Positions 9,317 to 16,960 of a stretch of 64,000 nt of DNA are shown piece by piece. Each line of letters begins with the position of its first letter. The first letter of the stretch is position 1. Where the stretch lies: assembly GCF_009696065.1 (NCBI RefSeq), contig NZ_VUMS01000005.1, positions 94,109 through 158,108 of the forward strand. Reading direction: 5' to 3'. This DNA comes from Oliverpabstia intestinalis (lineage in GTDB: Bacteria; Bacillota; Clostridia; Lachnospirales; Lachnospiraceae). The notes under the pieces were generated by a model. The model was not told the origin of the DNA, did not search any database, and saw only the letters and a program-made list of their open reading frames with translations. The position numbers and the translations under genes were made by a program.

Positions 9317-9664
9317 ATGAAAAAATGTAGGTATTGTGGCAAAGAATTAGATAGTGATTTGGAATTTTGCAGCAATGAATGTGAAAACAGCTATAGAAAG
9401 ATAATTGAAAACGATAGACATAAAATTAAATATTTTATTTTAGGTATTATTTTAGGGTTTTTAGTTATGTTTTATGGCGTTGTGTCAAGCCGCAATTGCA
9501 TGATCGGAGGTGGAATTATAGTAATGGGTATTACTGTTGTTTTACTTCCATTTACTACTCCAGAAACAATTGCTTTATTTGGAAATAAAAAGTCGAGATT
9601 TATAGGAAGAATATTAGGTATGATACTTATAGCGGTTGGAATATGGATGGGACTTATTCGATGA
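9317..9664 (+). CDS. Small zinc-ribbon membrane protein (element cargo)
   Basis: A 115-residue protein. The N-terminal CRYCGKELDSDLEFCSNEC has the CxxC...CxxxC pattern of a treble-clef zinc ribbon facing the cytoplasm. Two or three hydrophobic segments follow (about residues 40-60, 64-82 and 97-114). I do not recognise a named family beyond this. The start at 9317 has GAAGGAG upstream; an upstream in-frame start at 9293 is unsupported. It is the first of three small membrane genes in a row. Confidence 0.7.
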   Translation: MKKCRYCGKELDSDLEFCSNECENSYRKIIENDRHKIKYFILGIILGFLVMFYGVVSSRNCMIGGGIIVMGITVVLLPFTTPETIALFGNKKSRFIGRILGMILIAVGIWMGLIR

Positions 9665-9715
9665 TAAGTTCAGTCTTTAGAGCAAATTTACCAGAAGTTG
9701 AGGAGGAGTATATAG

Positions 9716-10048
9716 ATGAAATTGGCAGATTTAGCAACAGGTCCTGACTGGATAGTATGGATTGTCTTTGTGATATTTGCGGTAGTTTCTATAGTTTTAC
9801 TTTTCGGACACGGAAGCTGGTTTATTTCTGGATATAATACAGCTTCAAAAGAAGAAAAGAAAAAATATGATGAAAAGAAGTTATGCAGGACAATGGGAGT
9901 TGGAATGTCTATTATAGCAATTCTTATACTAATTATGGGGCTGTTTGAAAATTTTTTGCCGGCATTTTTTGTATATATTGCATTGGGAATCATTGTAGTT
10001 GATGTCGTGGTTATTATCATTTTAGAAAACACACTATGCAAAAAGTAA
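9716..10048 (+). CDS. DUF3784 membrane protein, copy 1
   Basis: A 110-residue protein with three predicted membrane helices (about residues 12-34, 61-80 and 84-103). A conserved cytoplasmic stretch, SGYNTASKEEKKKYDEKKLC, follows the first helix and is the signature of DUF3784. Function is unknown; the family often appears in multiples in Firmicutes. GAGGAGG precedes the ATG. A paralog lies 41 bp downstream. Confidence 0.75.
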   Translation: MKLADLATGPDWIVWIVFVIFAVVSIVLLFGHGSWFISGYNTASKEEKKKYDEKKLCRTMGVGMSIIAILILIMGLFENFLPAFFVYIALGIIVVDVVVIIILENTLCKK

Positions 10049-10089
10049 TAACTTCTGGTTTGAGGAATTGACTGAAAGGAAGGTATTAT

Positions 10090-10410
10090 ATGCTCTATAT
10101 TTATATTATTTTTGACTTTGCAATGGCAGTGATTATGCTTTTATTTGGAATATGGTTTTATAGGTCAAAAGGACAAGCATCCAACTTCTTGTCTGGTTAT
10201 AATATGAAATCGGCAGAAGAACGAAAGAAATATGATGAAAATGCTATGTGTAAGGCATATGGGAAGAGAATGATGTTTATGTCAATTCCTTTTATTGCTG
10301 GAATGATTATAGATGTTTGGCATATAGGAATCGGTTGTTTAATTGCATGGGTGATATGGTTTGTTATGTTTATTCTGCTGCTTATGGACAGACATAAAAG
10401 AGAAGGTTAA
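10090..10410 (+). CDS. DUF3784 membrane protein, copy 2
   Basis: A 106-residue paralog of the preceding gene, with the matching motif SGYNMKSAEERKKYDENAMC between the first and second membrane helices and three hydrophobic segments. The two proteins are clearly homologous in the motif but diverged elsewhere, so this is an old duplication. AAGGAAGG lies upstream of the ATG. Function is unknown; the tandem suggests a two-subunit membrane assembly, which is speculation. Confidence 0.72.
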   Translation: MLYIYIIFDFAMAVIMLLFGIWFYRSKGQASNFLSGYNMKSAEERKKYDENAMCKAYGKRMMFMSIPFIAGMIIDVWHIGIGCLIAWVIWFVMFILLLMDRHKREG

Positions 10411-10560
10411 TTTATAGAGGAATAGAATGCTTTTGGGGTGAAAATACCTTTTATTTGTTTTAGACATACGATGTCCGGTTGAAAATTAGCGGATTCTCGT
10501 TTTATGTCGTGGTAATTTTGGTACATATTGGTAAGCTGTAAGTGGAAGAGAGGTAGAGAC

Positions 10561-11517
10561 ATGGACACAAAAAAGATTGGAGCTTTTTTAAAACAATGTC
10601 GTAAAGAAAAGAATCTTACGCAAGAGCAGCTTGCCGAGAAGTTTGAGGTATCTGCAAGAACAGTTTCCAGATGGGAAACAGGAATAAATATGCCAGATCT
10701 CAGTATACTTGTTCAACTTGCTGAATATTACGATGTTGAGATGAGAGAGCTCCTGGATGGAGAAAGGAGCCAGACTATGAATAAAGAGATGAAAGAAACA
10801 CTGGACAAAGTTGCGGTGTATGAAGGATGGGTGAAACAAAAAGCATTAAAGGCTGGAAATCTTGCATTTGCATCAATGTTTGTGATTAGTGTGTTAGCGA
10901 TTATTATTCAGATGTTATTAACTGTGGATATTCGCTTGGTTTTAGGAGAGACAGCAACTGTTTTGGTAGGAGGAATCCTGTACGCCTCTATTATGGTGTA
11001 CAATGGAATATGGGATAAATGCTTGCCAAAAAGTGCTACTATATGGAGAGATTTTCTCACCAGTGTGATATGTGCAGGAATTTTTACAGTCATCTATGGT
11101 GTATGCTTATTCAGAATGGGAGCTACAGAAACACAGATAACACGATTAGCATTGGGATTTCTGATTGGTATTACTATTGTGGCATTTATTATTCTTAGGT
11201 CCTTGGCATTTATTAATCGAAAAAGAAACCAGAATTCGTCAAATGTTCAGGAGAAAAAGGAAACTTCCCTATCTAAGGTAGAATGGACAAAAATTTATAA
11301 TGCACAGAGTATAGTAGAGACAGAACAACTTGTAGAAATGTTAAAGCAAAATGGAATAGCAGTTTTTTCACAGGAAGCAGATGCGAATGTTGCAATGCAT
11401 GGGACACCTGGATTTGGAATATATGGTGTGGATATATTCGTGAAAACCGATGATGCAGAGAAGGCAGTACAGCTGATTAAGGAGATTAATAACCAAGAGA
11501 ATGAAGAAAATTTTTGA
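10561..11517 (+). CDS. XRE regulator fused to membrane and DUF2007 domains
   Basis: A 318-residue protein with three parts. The N terminus is an XRE helix-turn-helix (about residues 5-60: FLKQCRKEKNLTQEQLAEKF, then VSRWETG). The middle has four hydrophobic segments (about residues 103-220). The C-terminal 75 residues resemble the DUF2007 putative signal-transducing domain (WTKIYNAQSIVETEQLVEML). It may be a membrane-bound regulator sensing an unknown signal. The start at 10561 follows AGAGAGGTAG; the frame extends upstream to 10528 without support. The toxin-antitoxin-like locus begins right after its stop. Confidence 0.75.
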   Translation: MDTKKIGAFLKQCRKEKNLTQEQLAEKFEVSARTVSRWETGINMPDLSILVQLAEYYDVEMRELLDGERSQTMNKEMKETLDKVAVYEGWVKQKALKAGNLAFASMFVISVLAIIIQMLLTVDIRLVLGETATVLVGGILYASIMVYNGIWDKCLPKSATIWRDFLTSVICAGIFTVIYGVCLFRMGATETQITRLALGFLIGITIVAFIILRSLAFINRKRNQNSSNVQEKKETSLSKVEWTKIYNAQSIVETEQLVEMLKQNGIAVFSQEADANVAMHGTPGFGIYGVDIFVKTDDAEKAVQLIKEINNQENEENF

Positions 11518-11542
11518 CATTTTCACACATGCGTGCTAATAT
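11514..11542 (+). promoter_or_regulatory. Promoter of candidate antitoxin RNA
   Basis: TTGACA (11514-11519), a 17-bp spacer and TGC-TAATAT (-10 at 11537-11542, with an extended -10 TG). It overlaps the XRE-DUF2007 stop codon and points toward the convergent toxin gene. Confidence 0.75.
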
Positions 11543-11548
11543 GATTAT

Positions 11549-11640
11549 AGAAAAAGAGTGCTACCGATAGACGGTTAGTCCGATATATGTTTTGACAAAA
11601 ATTGCCGCTTAGTTTACCAGACCAGGGCGGCTATTTTTGT
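11549..11640 (+). ncRNA. Candidate antisense antitoxin RNA
   Basis: A transcript from the promoter at 11514-11542 would start near 11549 and end at the GCCGC/GCGGC stem with ATTTTT near 11638. Its 3' part is complementary to the end of the small toxin mRNA, and the two share a bidirectional terminator, as in Fst/par-type I modules. It carries a short leader sequence also present at the toxin mRNA 5' end. RNA boundaries are estimated. Confidence 0.55.
11600..11638. terminator. Bidirectional terminator of the type I module
   Basis: GCCGC (11604-11608) pairs with GCGGC (11627-11631). ATTTTTG follows on the plus strand and AATTTTTG on the minus strand. The toxin stop codon overlaps the stem. Confidence 0.65.
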
Positions 11641-11729
11641 GGTTTATTATTATCCTTGCCAAAGGTATATCCAAGACCAAAGCAGGTTAAGCCGAAGCTC
11701 ACTACTGCTATAAAATCAACAATACTCAT
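11631..11729 (-). CDS. Holin-like type I toxin candidate, 32 residues
   Basis: A tiny ORF starting at ATG 11729, with GGAAAGGAGG 8 nt upstream. The peptide begins MSIVDFIAVVSFG, continues through one hydrophobic segment (FIAVV, LTCFGLG) and ends in the charged tail GKDNNKPQK. Single membrane helix, short basic tail and strong ribosome binding site match the holin-like/Fst/TxpA class of type I toxins. An opposing promoter-driven RNA runs into its 3' end. Such a module would stabilise the element in its host. Too short for ordinary ORF calling; toxicity is inferred. Confidence 0.6.
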   Translation of the reverse strand: MSIVDFIAVVSFGLTCFGLGYTFGKDNNKPQK

Positions 11730-11803
11730 GGCTTAGCCCTCCTTTCCAGTGGATTCTCTTTCGAGTTTCTATGTAATCAGAGGGTCACAGTCCCTCTGCT
11801 GAA

Positions 11804-11871
11804 GGACTAACCGCCTACCGTTATGATAGCACCCATGTTTCGATTATAACAGTCAGGACAGGAATCTGCAA
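11804..11871 (-). promoter_or_regulatory. Toxin promoter and structured 5' leader
   Basis: On the minus strand: TTGCAG (11871-11866), 17 bp, TATAAT (11848-11843), close to consensus. The leader contains GTGCTATC...CGGTTAGTCC (11832-11804), repeated in inverted orientation at 11558-11581. A perfect CAGAGGG/CCCTCTG hairpin lies further toward the ribosome binding site. Confidence 0.65.
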
Positions 11872-12024
11872 CCGGAAAGTTGACGGCTCATAAAAATCTG
11901 GCTGTGATACCATTTTGATACTAGAAAATGAAGAGAATAGAAATATAGCCTGGAAAATCCACAATACAGGACAATATAGACACGAAAATCACAGAAAATA
12001 ATGAGATTTTAAGAACCTCACAAA

Positions 12025-12079
12025 CGTGAAGGTGGACGTACTGTAGGATCAGGCCGTGTTGCTTCTATCATCGAGTAAT
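12025..12079 (+). repeat. attR: right 55-bp direct repeat (tuf tail copy)
   Basis: Identical to 3015-3069, encoding the last EF-Tu residues ([17 protein letters not shown]) and a stop codon without an upstream gene. It marks the right end of the mobile element. The 11881-12024 stretch before it is AT-rich and shows no gene. Confidence 0.9.
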
Positions 12080-12109
12080 CACTGATTAGCAGATAAAATT
12101 ATATATATG

Positions 12110-12176
12110 GTTATCGCAAGATAACATTGTGTCCAAACGTAAGATACCCCGGAACCGCAAGGTTTCCGGGGTTTTT
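12110..12176 (+). terminator. Second tuf-type terminator (likely the original chromosomal one)
   Basis: Mini-hairpin GTTATC-GCAA-GATAAC (12110-12125), then CCCCGGAACC-GCAA-GGTTTCCGGGG (12147-12171) and TTTTT. It parallels the hairpin pair after tuf, with paired base changes in the first stem and GCAA instead of GTAA loops. Confidence 0.85.
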
Positions 12177-12267
12177 CTGTATGGGGAAAAGTTCTGGAAT
12201 TTTCTGTTTCTTATCGTGAAGATCTGTACTATAATAGACTGGAAAAAATAAGCAGGAGAACTTAGAA

Positions 12268-13125
12268 ATGATGAATCTAAAAACAGATTATAAAAGTATC
12301 ATCAAAGAGACAAGTATATTAACGGTTGCGGTAGCCATTATTGCCGCGGCGGTTTATTTCTTTCTTGTACCGAGCCATGCTTCCGTAAGCAGCATATCAG
12401 GTCTTGGTATTGTGCTTTCGAATTTTATTCCCCTACCGTTGTCGGCGATTACGATGATTTTGAATGTGGTCTTGCTGATTATCGGATTTTTCACCTGTGG
12501 GAGAGAGTTTGGGGTGAAAACAGTATATACCAGTGTGATGCTTCCACTGTTTCTGGGTGTGTTTGAGAGGATTTTTTCGGATTTTGGCTCGATGACGAAC
12601 AGCCAGGAGTTGGATGTGCTGTGTTATATTCTGGTAGTCAGTGTGGGGCTGAGTATATTATTTAATCGCAATGCATCTTCGGGCGGGTTGGATATTGTGG
12701 CGAAGATTATGAACAAATATTTGCACATGGATCTGGGAAAAGCGATGTCGTTGTCCGGGATGTGTGTGGCGCTGTCGGCGGCACTTGTGTACGATAAAAA
12801 GACAGTGGTACTGAGTGTGCTTGGAACATATTTTAACGGGTTGGTGTTGGATCACTTTATTTTTGATCATAATATCAAGCGGAGAGTTTGTATCATTACG
12901 AAAAAAGAAGAGGAACTGCGCCAGTTTATCATTCATGATCTGCACAGTGGTGCGACAATCTATGAGTCGATCGGAGCCTATAATATGGAAAAAAGAAACG
13001 AGATTATTACGATTGTAGATAAAGGCGAGTACCAGAAACTGATGAACTACATGAACCGTGAAGATCCGAAGGCATTTATTACAGTATATACGGTGTCGGA
13101 TATGAGGTATCAACCGAAAAGGTAA
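12268..13125 (+). CDS. YitT family membrane protein (DUF2179 C terminus)
   Basis: A 285-residue inner-membrane protein with about five hydrophobic segments in the first 200 residues and a conserved SSGGLDIVAKIMNKY stretch typical of the YitT family. A cytoplasmic C-terminal DUF2179-type domain (about 205-280: RRVCIITKKEEELRQFI, ATIYESIGAYN) follows. Substrate or function is not established for the family. AGGAG lies 10 nt before the ATG; a second ATG follows immediately. TATAAT at 12230-12235 is a probable -10 with a poor -35. Before the element arrived, this gene would have been the one downstream of tuf. Confidence 0.85.
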   Translation: MMNLKTDYKSIIKETSILTVAVAIIAAAVYFFLVPSHASVSSISGLGIVLSNFIPLPLSAITMILNVVLLIIGFFTCGREFGVKTVYTSVMLPLFLGVFERIFSDFGSMTNSQELDVLCYILVVSVGLSILFNRNASSGGLDIVAKIMNKYLHMDLGKAMSLSGMCVALSAALVYDKKTVVLSVLGTYFNGLVLDHFIFDHNIKRRVCIITKKEEELRQFIIHDLHSGATIYESIGAYNMEKRNEIITIVDKGEYQKLMNYMNREDPKAFITVYTVSDMRYQPKR

Positions 13126-13394
13126 TGAAAGAAAAGAATCGTCAAAAAGTTTACAAAGCAAAACGGATGGTCTAATATGGAACTATACGAAAATCTATAA
13201 AAAATAAGCCGGAAAGGAAGCAACGGACAACGTAAAGAGAAAAGGGAAAGAAATTGTAAAAAAAAGGTTTTGCAGAAATTGGCGAGGAAACTAGAGCGTT
13301 TCATGCAAACCGTGGAGTGTCATCATGTATGCCTGGGAATAAACAAAGCGGAATGAAGGAAGAACCGGCAGAAAATACGAAGAAGAGAGGAAAT

Positions 13395-14090
13395 ATGAAA
13401 ATGAAAACAGAACTGCAAAAACAGTTATTTGCATTGCAGGATCCTGGGTATCGGGAATTTCATGCCAGACTGATTCCGGGAATTCCGAAAGAAGATATTA
13501 TTGGAATCCGCACGCCGGTGTTGCGGAAGTTCGCCGGGGAATTTGCCAGAGATCACAGCCAGGAAGCCGAGGCGTTTTTAAAAGAACTGCCACATCGCTA
13601 TTATGAAGAAAACAATCTGCATATGCTGCTGGTAACAAAGATCAAAGATTACCCGGAATGTCTGCGGAAAGTGAAGGAGTTTCTTCCATATATAAATAAC
13701 TGGGCAACGTGCGATCTGCCGGCGCCGAAATGCTTCGAAAAACACCGGGAGGAATTACTTCCGGTGATTCGGGAGTGGGTGACTTCCACAGACACCTACA
13801 CGATCCGGTATGGAATCGGGATATTGATGAGGCTGTATCTGGATGACGCGTACAGACCGGAATATGCCGATCTGGTTGCAAGGGTACGGTCGGAAGAATA
13901 TTATGTAAATATGATGATTGCCTGGTATTTTGCGACAGCGCTTGCGAAGCAGTGGGATACGGTGATTCCATATCTGGAAGAACGGAAACTGGATCGCTGG
14001 GTGCACCAGAAGACGATTCAGAAAGCGGTGGAGAGCTTTCGAATCACACCGGAGCAGAAAGTATATTTGAAGAGTTTAACTATTCAGTAG
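13395..14090 (+). CDS. DNA alkylation repair protein (AlkD-like), C terminus altered by a MITE
   Basis: A 231-residue HEAT-repeat protein of the AlkD-like family, which removes alkylated bases without base flipping. Recognisable stretches are GIRTPVLRKFAGEFA, NWATCDLPAPKCF and YVNMMIAWYFATALAKQWD. The start ATG at 13395 follows AGAGAGG; the frame is open back to 13317 without a good site. The final codons (ACT ATT CAG TAG) come from a MITE that begins at 14077. Joining the 8-bp target duplication shows the uninterrupted gene would have ended ...LKSLRYPRK. The catalytic core should be unaffected. Confidence 0.85.
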   Translation: MKMKTELQKQLFALQDPGYREFHARLIPGIPKEDIIGIRTPVLRKFAGEFARDHSQEAEAFLKELPHRYYEENNLHMLLVTKIKDYPECLRKVKEFLPYINNWATCDLPAPKCFEKHREELLPVIREWVTSTDTYTIRYGIGILMRLYLDDAYRPEYADLVARVRSEEYYVNMMIAWYFATALAKQWDTVIPYLEERKLDRWVHQKTIQKAVESFRITPEQKVYLKSLTIQ

Positions 14091-14225
14091 CCATTATCCC
14101 GCGAGGTGTTTTGGCATAAATATGCCAAAATCCCGAGACATACAAGCAAAAATGCCATCACCGAAGGTGATTTTAAATGCATTTTTGCTCGTAACTGTGA
14201 AGGTACTGAACAGTTACGAAGAGTT
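14069..14225. mobile_element. MITE copy 1 with 8-bp target duplication
   Basis: A 141-bp non-coding element (14077-14217) with imperfect terminal inverted repeats, TAACTATTCAGTA and TACTGAACAGTTAC. It is flanked by the direct repeat GAAGAGTT at 14069-14076 and 14218-14225. Internal stems are TTTTGGCAT/ATGCCAAAA and GCAAAAATGC/GCATTTTTGC. The terminal G seen in other copies is lost at the left end. It supplies the stop codon of the AlkD-like gene. The rest of the gap to 14428 shows nothing recognisable. Confidence 0.9.
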
Positions 14226-14428
14226 TACGTTATCCAAGGAAATAAAAACAGGAAGAATATCGAAAAGTATCAAAACGCATAGAAAGTTACAGGAACAAAG
14301 AGAGAAATATAACTGGAAGATGCGGAAGCGGTACATAGAGATAACTGTAGAATAGCAAAACAGTGATGTAAAATAACAGAATCCGCTAAATAATAACAGA
14401 GCAGATTCATATGAAAGGAAGCGAAACA

Positions 14429-15781
14429 ATGTCAACATCTATGACAAAGGGGAACCCGTTAAAACTGATGCTTCAGTTTGCACTTCCCCTTTTAATCGGA
14501 AATTTATTGCAACAGACGTATAATATTATAGATGCGGCGATCGTAGGACAGATTCTTGGGGCGAAAGCGCTGGCAAGTGTGGGAGCAAGCAGCAGTGTAC
14601 AGTTTCTGGTTCTTGGATTCTGTATGGGATGCTGTACCGGATTCGGTGTACCGGTTGCCAAGTACTTTGGGGCAGACAAGATGGATACGATGAGAAATTA
14701 TGTATTTAACGGTGCGGTACTGACTGGGGGAATCGGTGTGACAGTGACGATTCTTTGTTCTGTATTCTGTCCACAGATCCTGCATCTGCTGTCAGTTCCC
14801 GAGGATATCTTCCGTGGAGCCTATCACTATCTGCTGATTATTTTTCTGGGAATTCCATTTACCTTATTATACAATTATTTATCCAGTATTCTCCGTTCTC
14901 TGGGAGACAGCCGGACACCCTTTTTCTTTCTGGCATTTTCAGCGATATTGAATATCTTTCTTGATCTGTTCTGTATCGTGGTACTGAAATGGGGATGTGC
15001 GGGAGCTGCCGCTGCGACAATTACAGCACAGGCGATCAGTGGCATACTGTGTCTTGTTTTTATTGGAAGAAAGATGAATGTACTGCATCTGACAAAAGAA
15101 AACAGAATGGTAAATATAACGGCGGTAAAAGAACTTCTGGCGATGGGGCTTCCTACCGGACTGCAGTTTTCCATCACTGCAATTGGCAGTATGGTAATGC
15201 AGTCGGCAAATAACGGACTGGGAAGTGTGTGTGTTTCCGGATTTACCGCGGGCATGAGAATCAAACAGTTTGCGATGTGCCCGTTTGATGCAATTGCTAC
15301 TTCGGCATCTGTATTTTGCAGCCAGAATATGGGCGCAAGGCAGCCGGAACGGATCAAGAAGGGACTGCGGCAGGGAGTTGCGATTGCAACGATATATGGT
15401 CTGCTGATCGGGCTGGTGCTGATCTTCGGAGGACGCACGCTGTCGATGATCTTTGTGGAAAAATCAGCAGCGGATGTCTTGGATGCATCAGGAAAATATC
15501 TGCGGTGTCTTGGATATTTCTTCTGGAGTCTCGGTATCCTGAATGTGAGCCGTATGGTGACACAGGGACTTGGATATTCAGGAAGAGCAGTACTTTCCGG
15601 TGTGACGGAGATGCTGGCAAGAACGATTGTCAGTCTGGGATTTGTCGGAGCCCTGGGGTATACGGCAATCTGCTTCGCGGATCAGGCGGCATGGATCGCA
15701 GCATGCTGTTACATAGCACCGACCTGCCTGCACTGCGTCAAAAAGGTGACGGGGATACTGGAAGGTAACGGCAACCGATAA
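14429..15781 (+). CDS. MATE family multidrug efflux transporter
   Basis: A 450-residue inner-membrane cation-coupled antiporter with twelve hydrophobic segments. The N-terminal TKGNPLKLMLQFALPLLIGN and the QQTYNIIDAAIVGQILG segment are characteristic of the MATE family, and the second half repeats the pattern (GLPTGLQFSITAIGSMVMQ). Substrates cannot be predicted. The start ATG at 14429 has AAAGGAAG 8 nt upstream; a frame start at 14411 overlaps that site. A terminator follows the stop. Confidence 0.92.
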   Translation: MSTSMTKGNPLKLMLQFALPLLIGNLLQQTYNIIDAAIVGQILGAKALASVGASSSVQFLVLGFCMGCCTGFGVPVAKYFGADKMDTMRNYVFNGAVLTGGIGVTVTILCSVFCPQILHLLSVPEDIFRGAYHYLLIIFLGIPFTLLYNYLSSILRSLGDSRTPFFFLAFSAILNIFLDLFCIVVLKWGCAGAAAATITAQAISGILCLVFIGRKMNVLHLTKENRMVNITAVKELLAMGLPTGLQFSITAIGSMVMQSANNGLGSVCVSGFTAGMRIKQFAMCPFDAIATSASVFCSQNMGARQPERIKKGLRQGVAIATIYGLLIGLVLIFGGRTLSMIFVEKSAADVLDASGKYLRCLGYFFWSLGILNVSRMVTQGLGYSGRAVLSGVTEMLARTIVSLGFVGALGYTAICFADQAAWIAACCYIAPTCLHCVKKVTGILEGNGNR

Positions 15782-15800
15782 AAAGAGTGAGAAGATAAAA

Positions 15801-15847
15801 GCAATATTTAGTTATAGAAATAGCCTATAGCTGGATATTGCTTTTTT
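15801..15847 (+). terminator. Terminator after MATE gene
   Basis: GCAATAT...ATATTGC with an inner ATAG/CTAT stem, followed by TTTTTT. Confidence 0.8.
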
Positions 15848-15935
15848 CTATTAGACAAAGTCAGGAAAATTGTATATGATAATAAAAGCATAAAAACATA
15901 GCGGAATAATAGGAATATAAAAACAACGAATATAG

Positions 15936-15980
15936 GTATGATTCAGCAGATCATGTTCTGCGAAGGTACTGAACAGTTAC
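15936..15980. repeat. Minimal MITE relic
   Basis: A 45-bp derivative: a GTATGATTCAG-like left end joined to GAAGGTACTGAACAGTTAC, the right end of the full MITE. Flanks GAATATAG and GAAGATAT match at 6 of 8 positions, consistent with a decayed target duplication. Confidence 0.6.
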
Positions 15981-16011
15981 GAAGATATTAAAAAAGAAAG
16001 AAGATGACAGA

Positions 16012-16665
16012 ATGAAACAGATTTTGTGTTTTGGAGATTCGAACACCTGGGGATATGACGGAGAGAGCGGGGAGCGGCTGCCATTTAAAGTACGGTGGAC
16101 AGGAAGATTGCAGAAGGCTTATGAAGGAAAAGATGTCCGTATTATCGAGGAGGGGCTCTGCGGAAGAACGACAGTGTTTGAAGATCCGTTCCGGCAGGGA
16201 CGGAGAGGCACAGCACTGTTGCCGACATTACTGGAAACACATCACCCGGTGGATCTGGTGGTGCTTATGCTGGGGACCAATGATTGCAAAACGATCTTTG
16301 GTGCATCGGCAGAAGTGATCGGAAAAGGAATCCAGTGTCTGCTGGATCAGATTCAGACCTTTGCACCTCAGACAGATGTTCTGCTGATCTCACCGATCTA
16401 TCTCGGAGAAAAAGTATGGCAGGAAAGATATGATCAGGACTTTTCGCCACAGTCAGTGACGGTGTCGAAGGAACTGGAAACAGTATATGAACGAATCGCT
16501 GCAGAAAGACAGATCGGATATTTGCGAGCTTCTGATTATGTGCAGTGCAGCGAGGCAGATCAGGAACATCTGAATGCACAGGGACATCAGATCTTCGCAC
16601 AGGCAGTGTATGAAAAAACTGAGCGGATGTTGTGGAAGAGAAGTGGCTGGAGACAGGTGGTGTAG
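16012..16665 (+). CDS. SGNH/GDSL family hydrolase (arylesterase-like)
   Basis: A 217-residue serine hydrolase. Block I is FGDSNTWG (Ser about residue 9), block III is LGTNDCK (Asn) and block V is DQEHLNAQGH (catalytic Asp and His near residues 183-192). This is the set used by arylesterase/acyl-CoA thioesterase-like SGNH enzymes. No signal peptide is seen, so it acts in the cytoplasm, probably removing acyl groups from small esters or sugars; the substrate is unknown. Confidence 0.88.
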   Translation: MKQILCFGDSNTWGYDGESGERLPFKVRWTGRLQKAYEGKDVRIIEEGLCGRTTVFEDPFRQGRRGTALLPTLLETHHPVDLVVLMLGTNDCKTIFGASAEVIGKGIQCLLDQIQTFAPQTDVLLISPIYLGEKVWQERYDQDFSPQSVTVSKELETVYERIAAERQIGYLRASDYVQCSEADQEHLNAQGHQIFAQAVYEKTERMLWKRSGWRQVV

Positions 16666-16820
16666 AAAGTGGAAAACGGCAGGTAATCCGCGGTCAATCA
16701 TGAACACCAGGTGAACTATGAGGTATGAGTTCTGGCTGATTCCGAAACGTGATAGTCATAAGTACAGCTACAATCTGTAAACTTTGAAAGATGAGTGGCA
16801 TGAAAGGCATAAACTAAAAG

Positions 16821-16898
16821 CAGATATGAACAGAAAGTTCCAGAGTTGAAATGAGTGTAAAAGCAGATTTCAACCCTGAAACTTTCTATTGATATCTG
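16821..16898. other. Large three-segment hairpin in the 16666-16960 gap
   Basis: CAGATAT/ATATCTG, AGAAAGTT/AACTTTCT and GTTGAAAT/ATTTCAAC nest into one long hairpin with symmetric internal loops. There is no U-tract. The left part of the gap holds a weaker AATCA...GAAC/GTTC...TGATT pairing near 16700-16740. No gene is visible in the gap. Confidence 0.55.
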
Positions 16899-16960
16899 TA
16901 TTTGTTTCAGTGGAATATTCTGTCAGCGGACAAAAATTTTTTTGCAGATCGTCGTATTTC

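Larger units (their letters stand above)
3015..12079. mobile_element. Integrative mobilizable element in tuf, about 9.0 kb
   Basis: The element is bounded by 55-bp perfect direct repeats and holds, in order, an XRE repressor (minus), an excisionase-like gene, a tyrosine integrase, a RepA-like ATPase, two small conserved genes, a MobV relaxase, tnpV, a set of small membrane-protein cargo genes and a toxin-antitoxin-like locus. It has no VirB4, VirD4 or other type IV secretion genes, so it should be mobilizable by a helper rather than self-transmissible. Its genes look AT-richer than the flanking chromosome. Exact crossover within the repeat cannot be placed. Confidence 0.9.

Noticed and set aside
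3015..12079. Self-transmissible ICE
   Set aside because: There are a relaxase and an integrase but no VirB4, VirD4/TcpA or other secretion genes between the att repeats.
14122..14355. ORF of 77 codons starting MPKSRDIQAKMPSPKV
   Set aside because: It reads through MITE copy 1 and its flank. The same start recurs in the other MITE copies because the DNA is repeated; there is no ribosome binding site and the frame diverges after the element.
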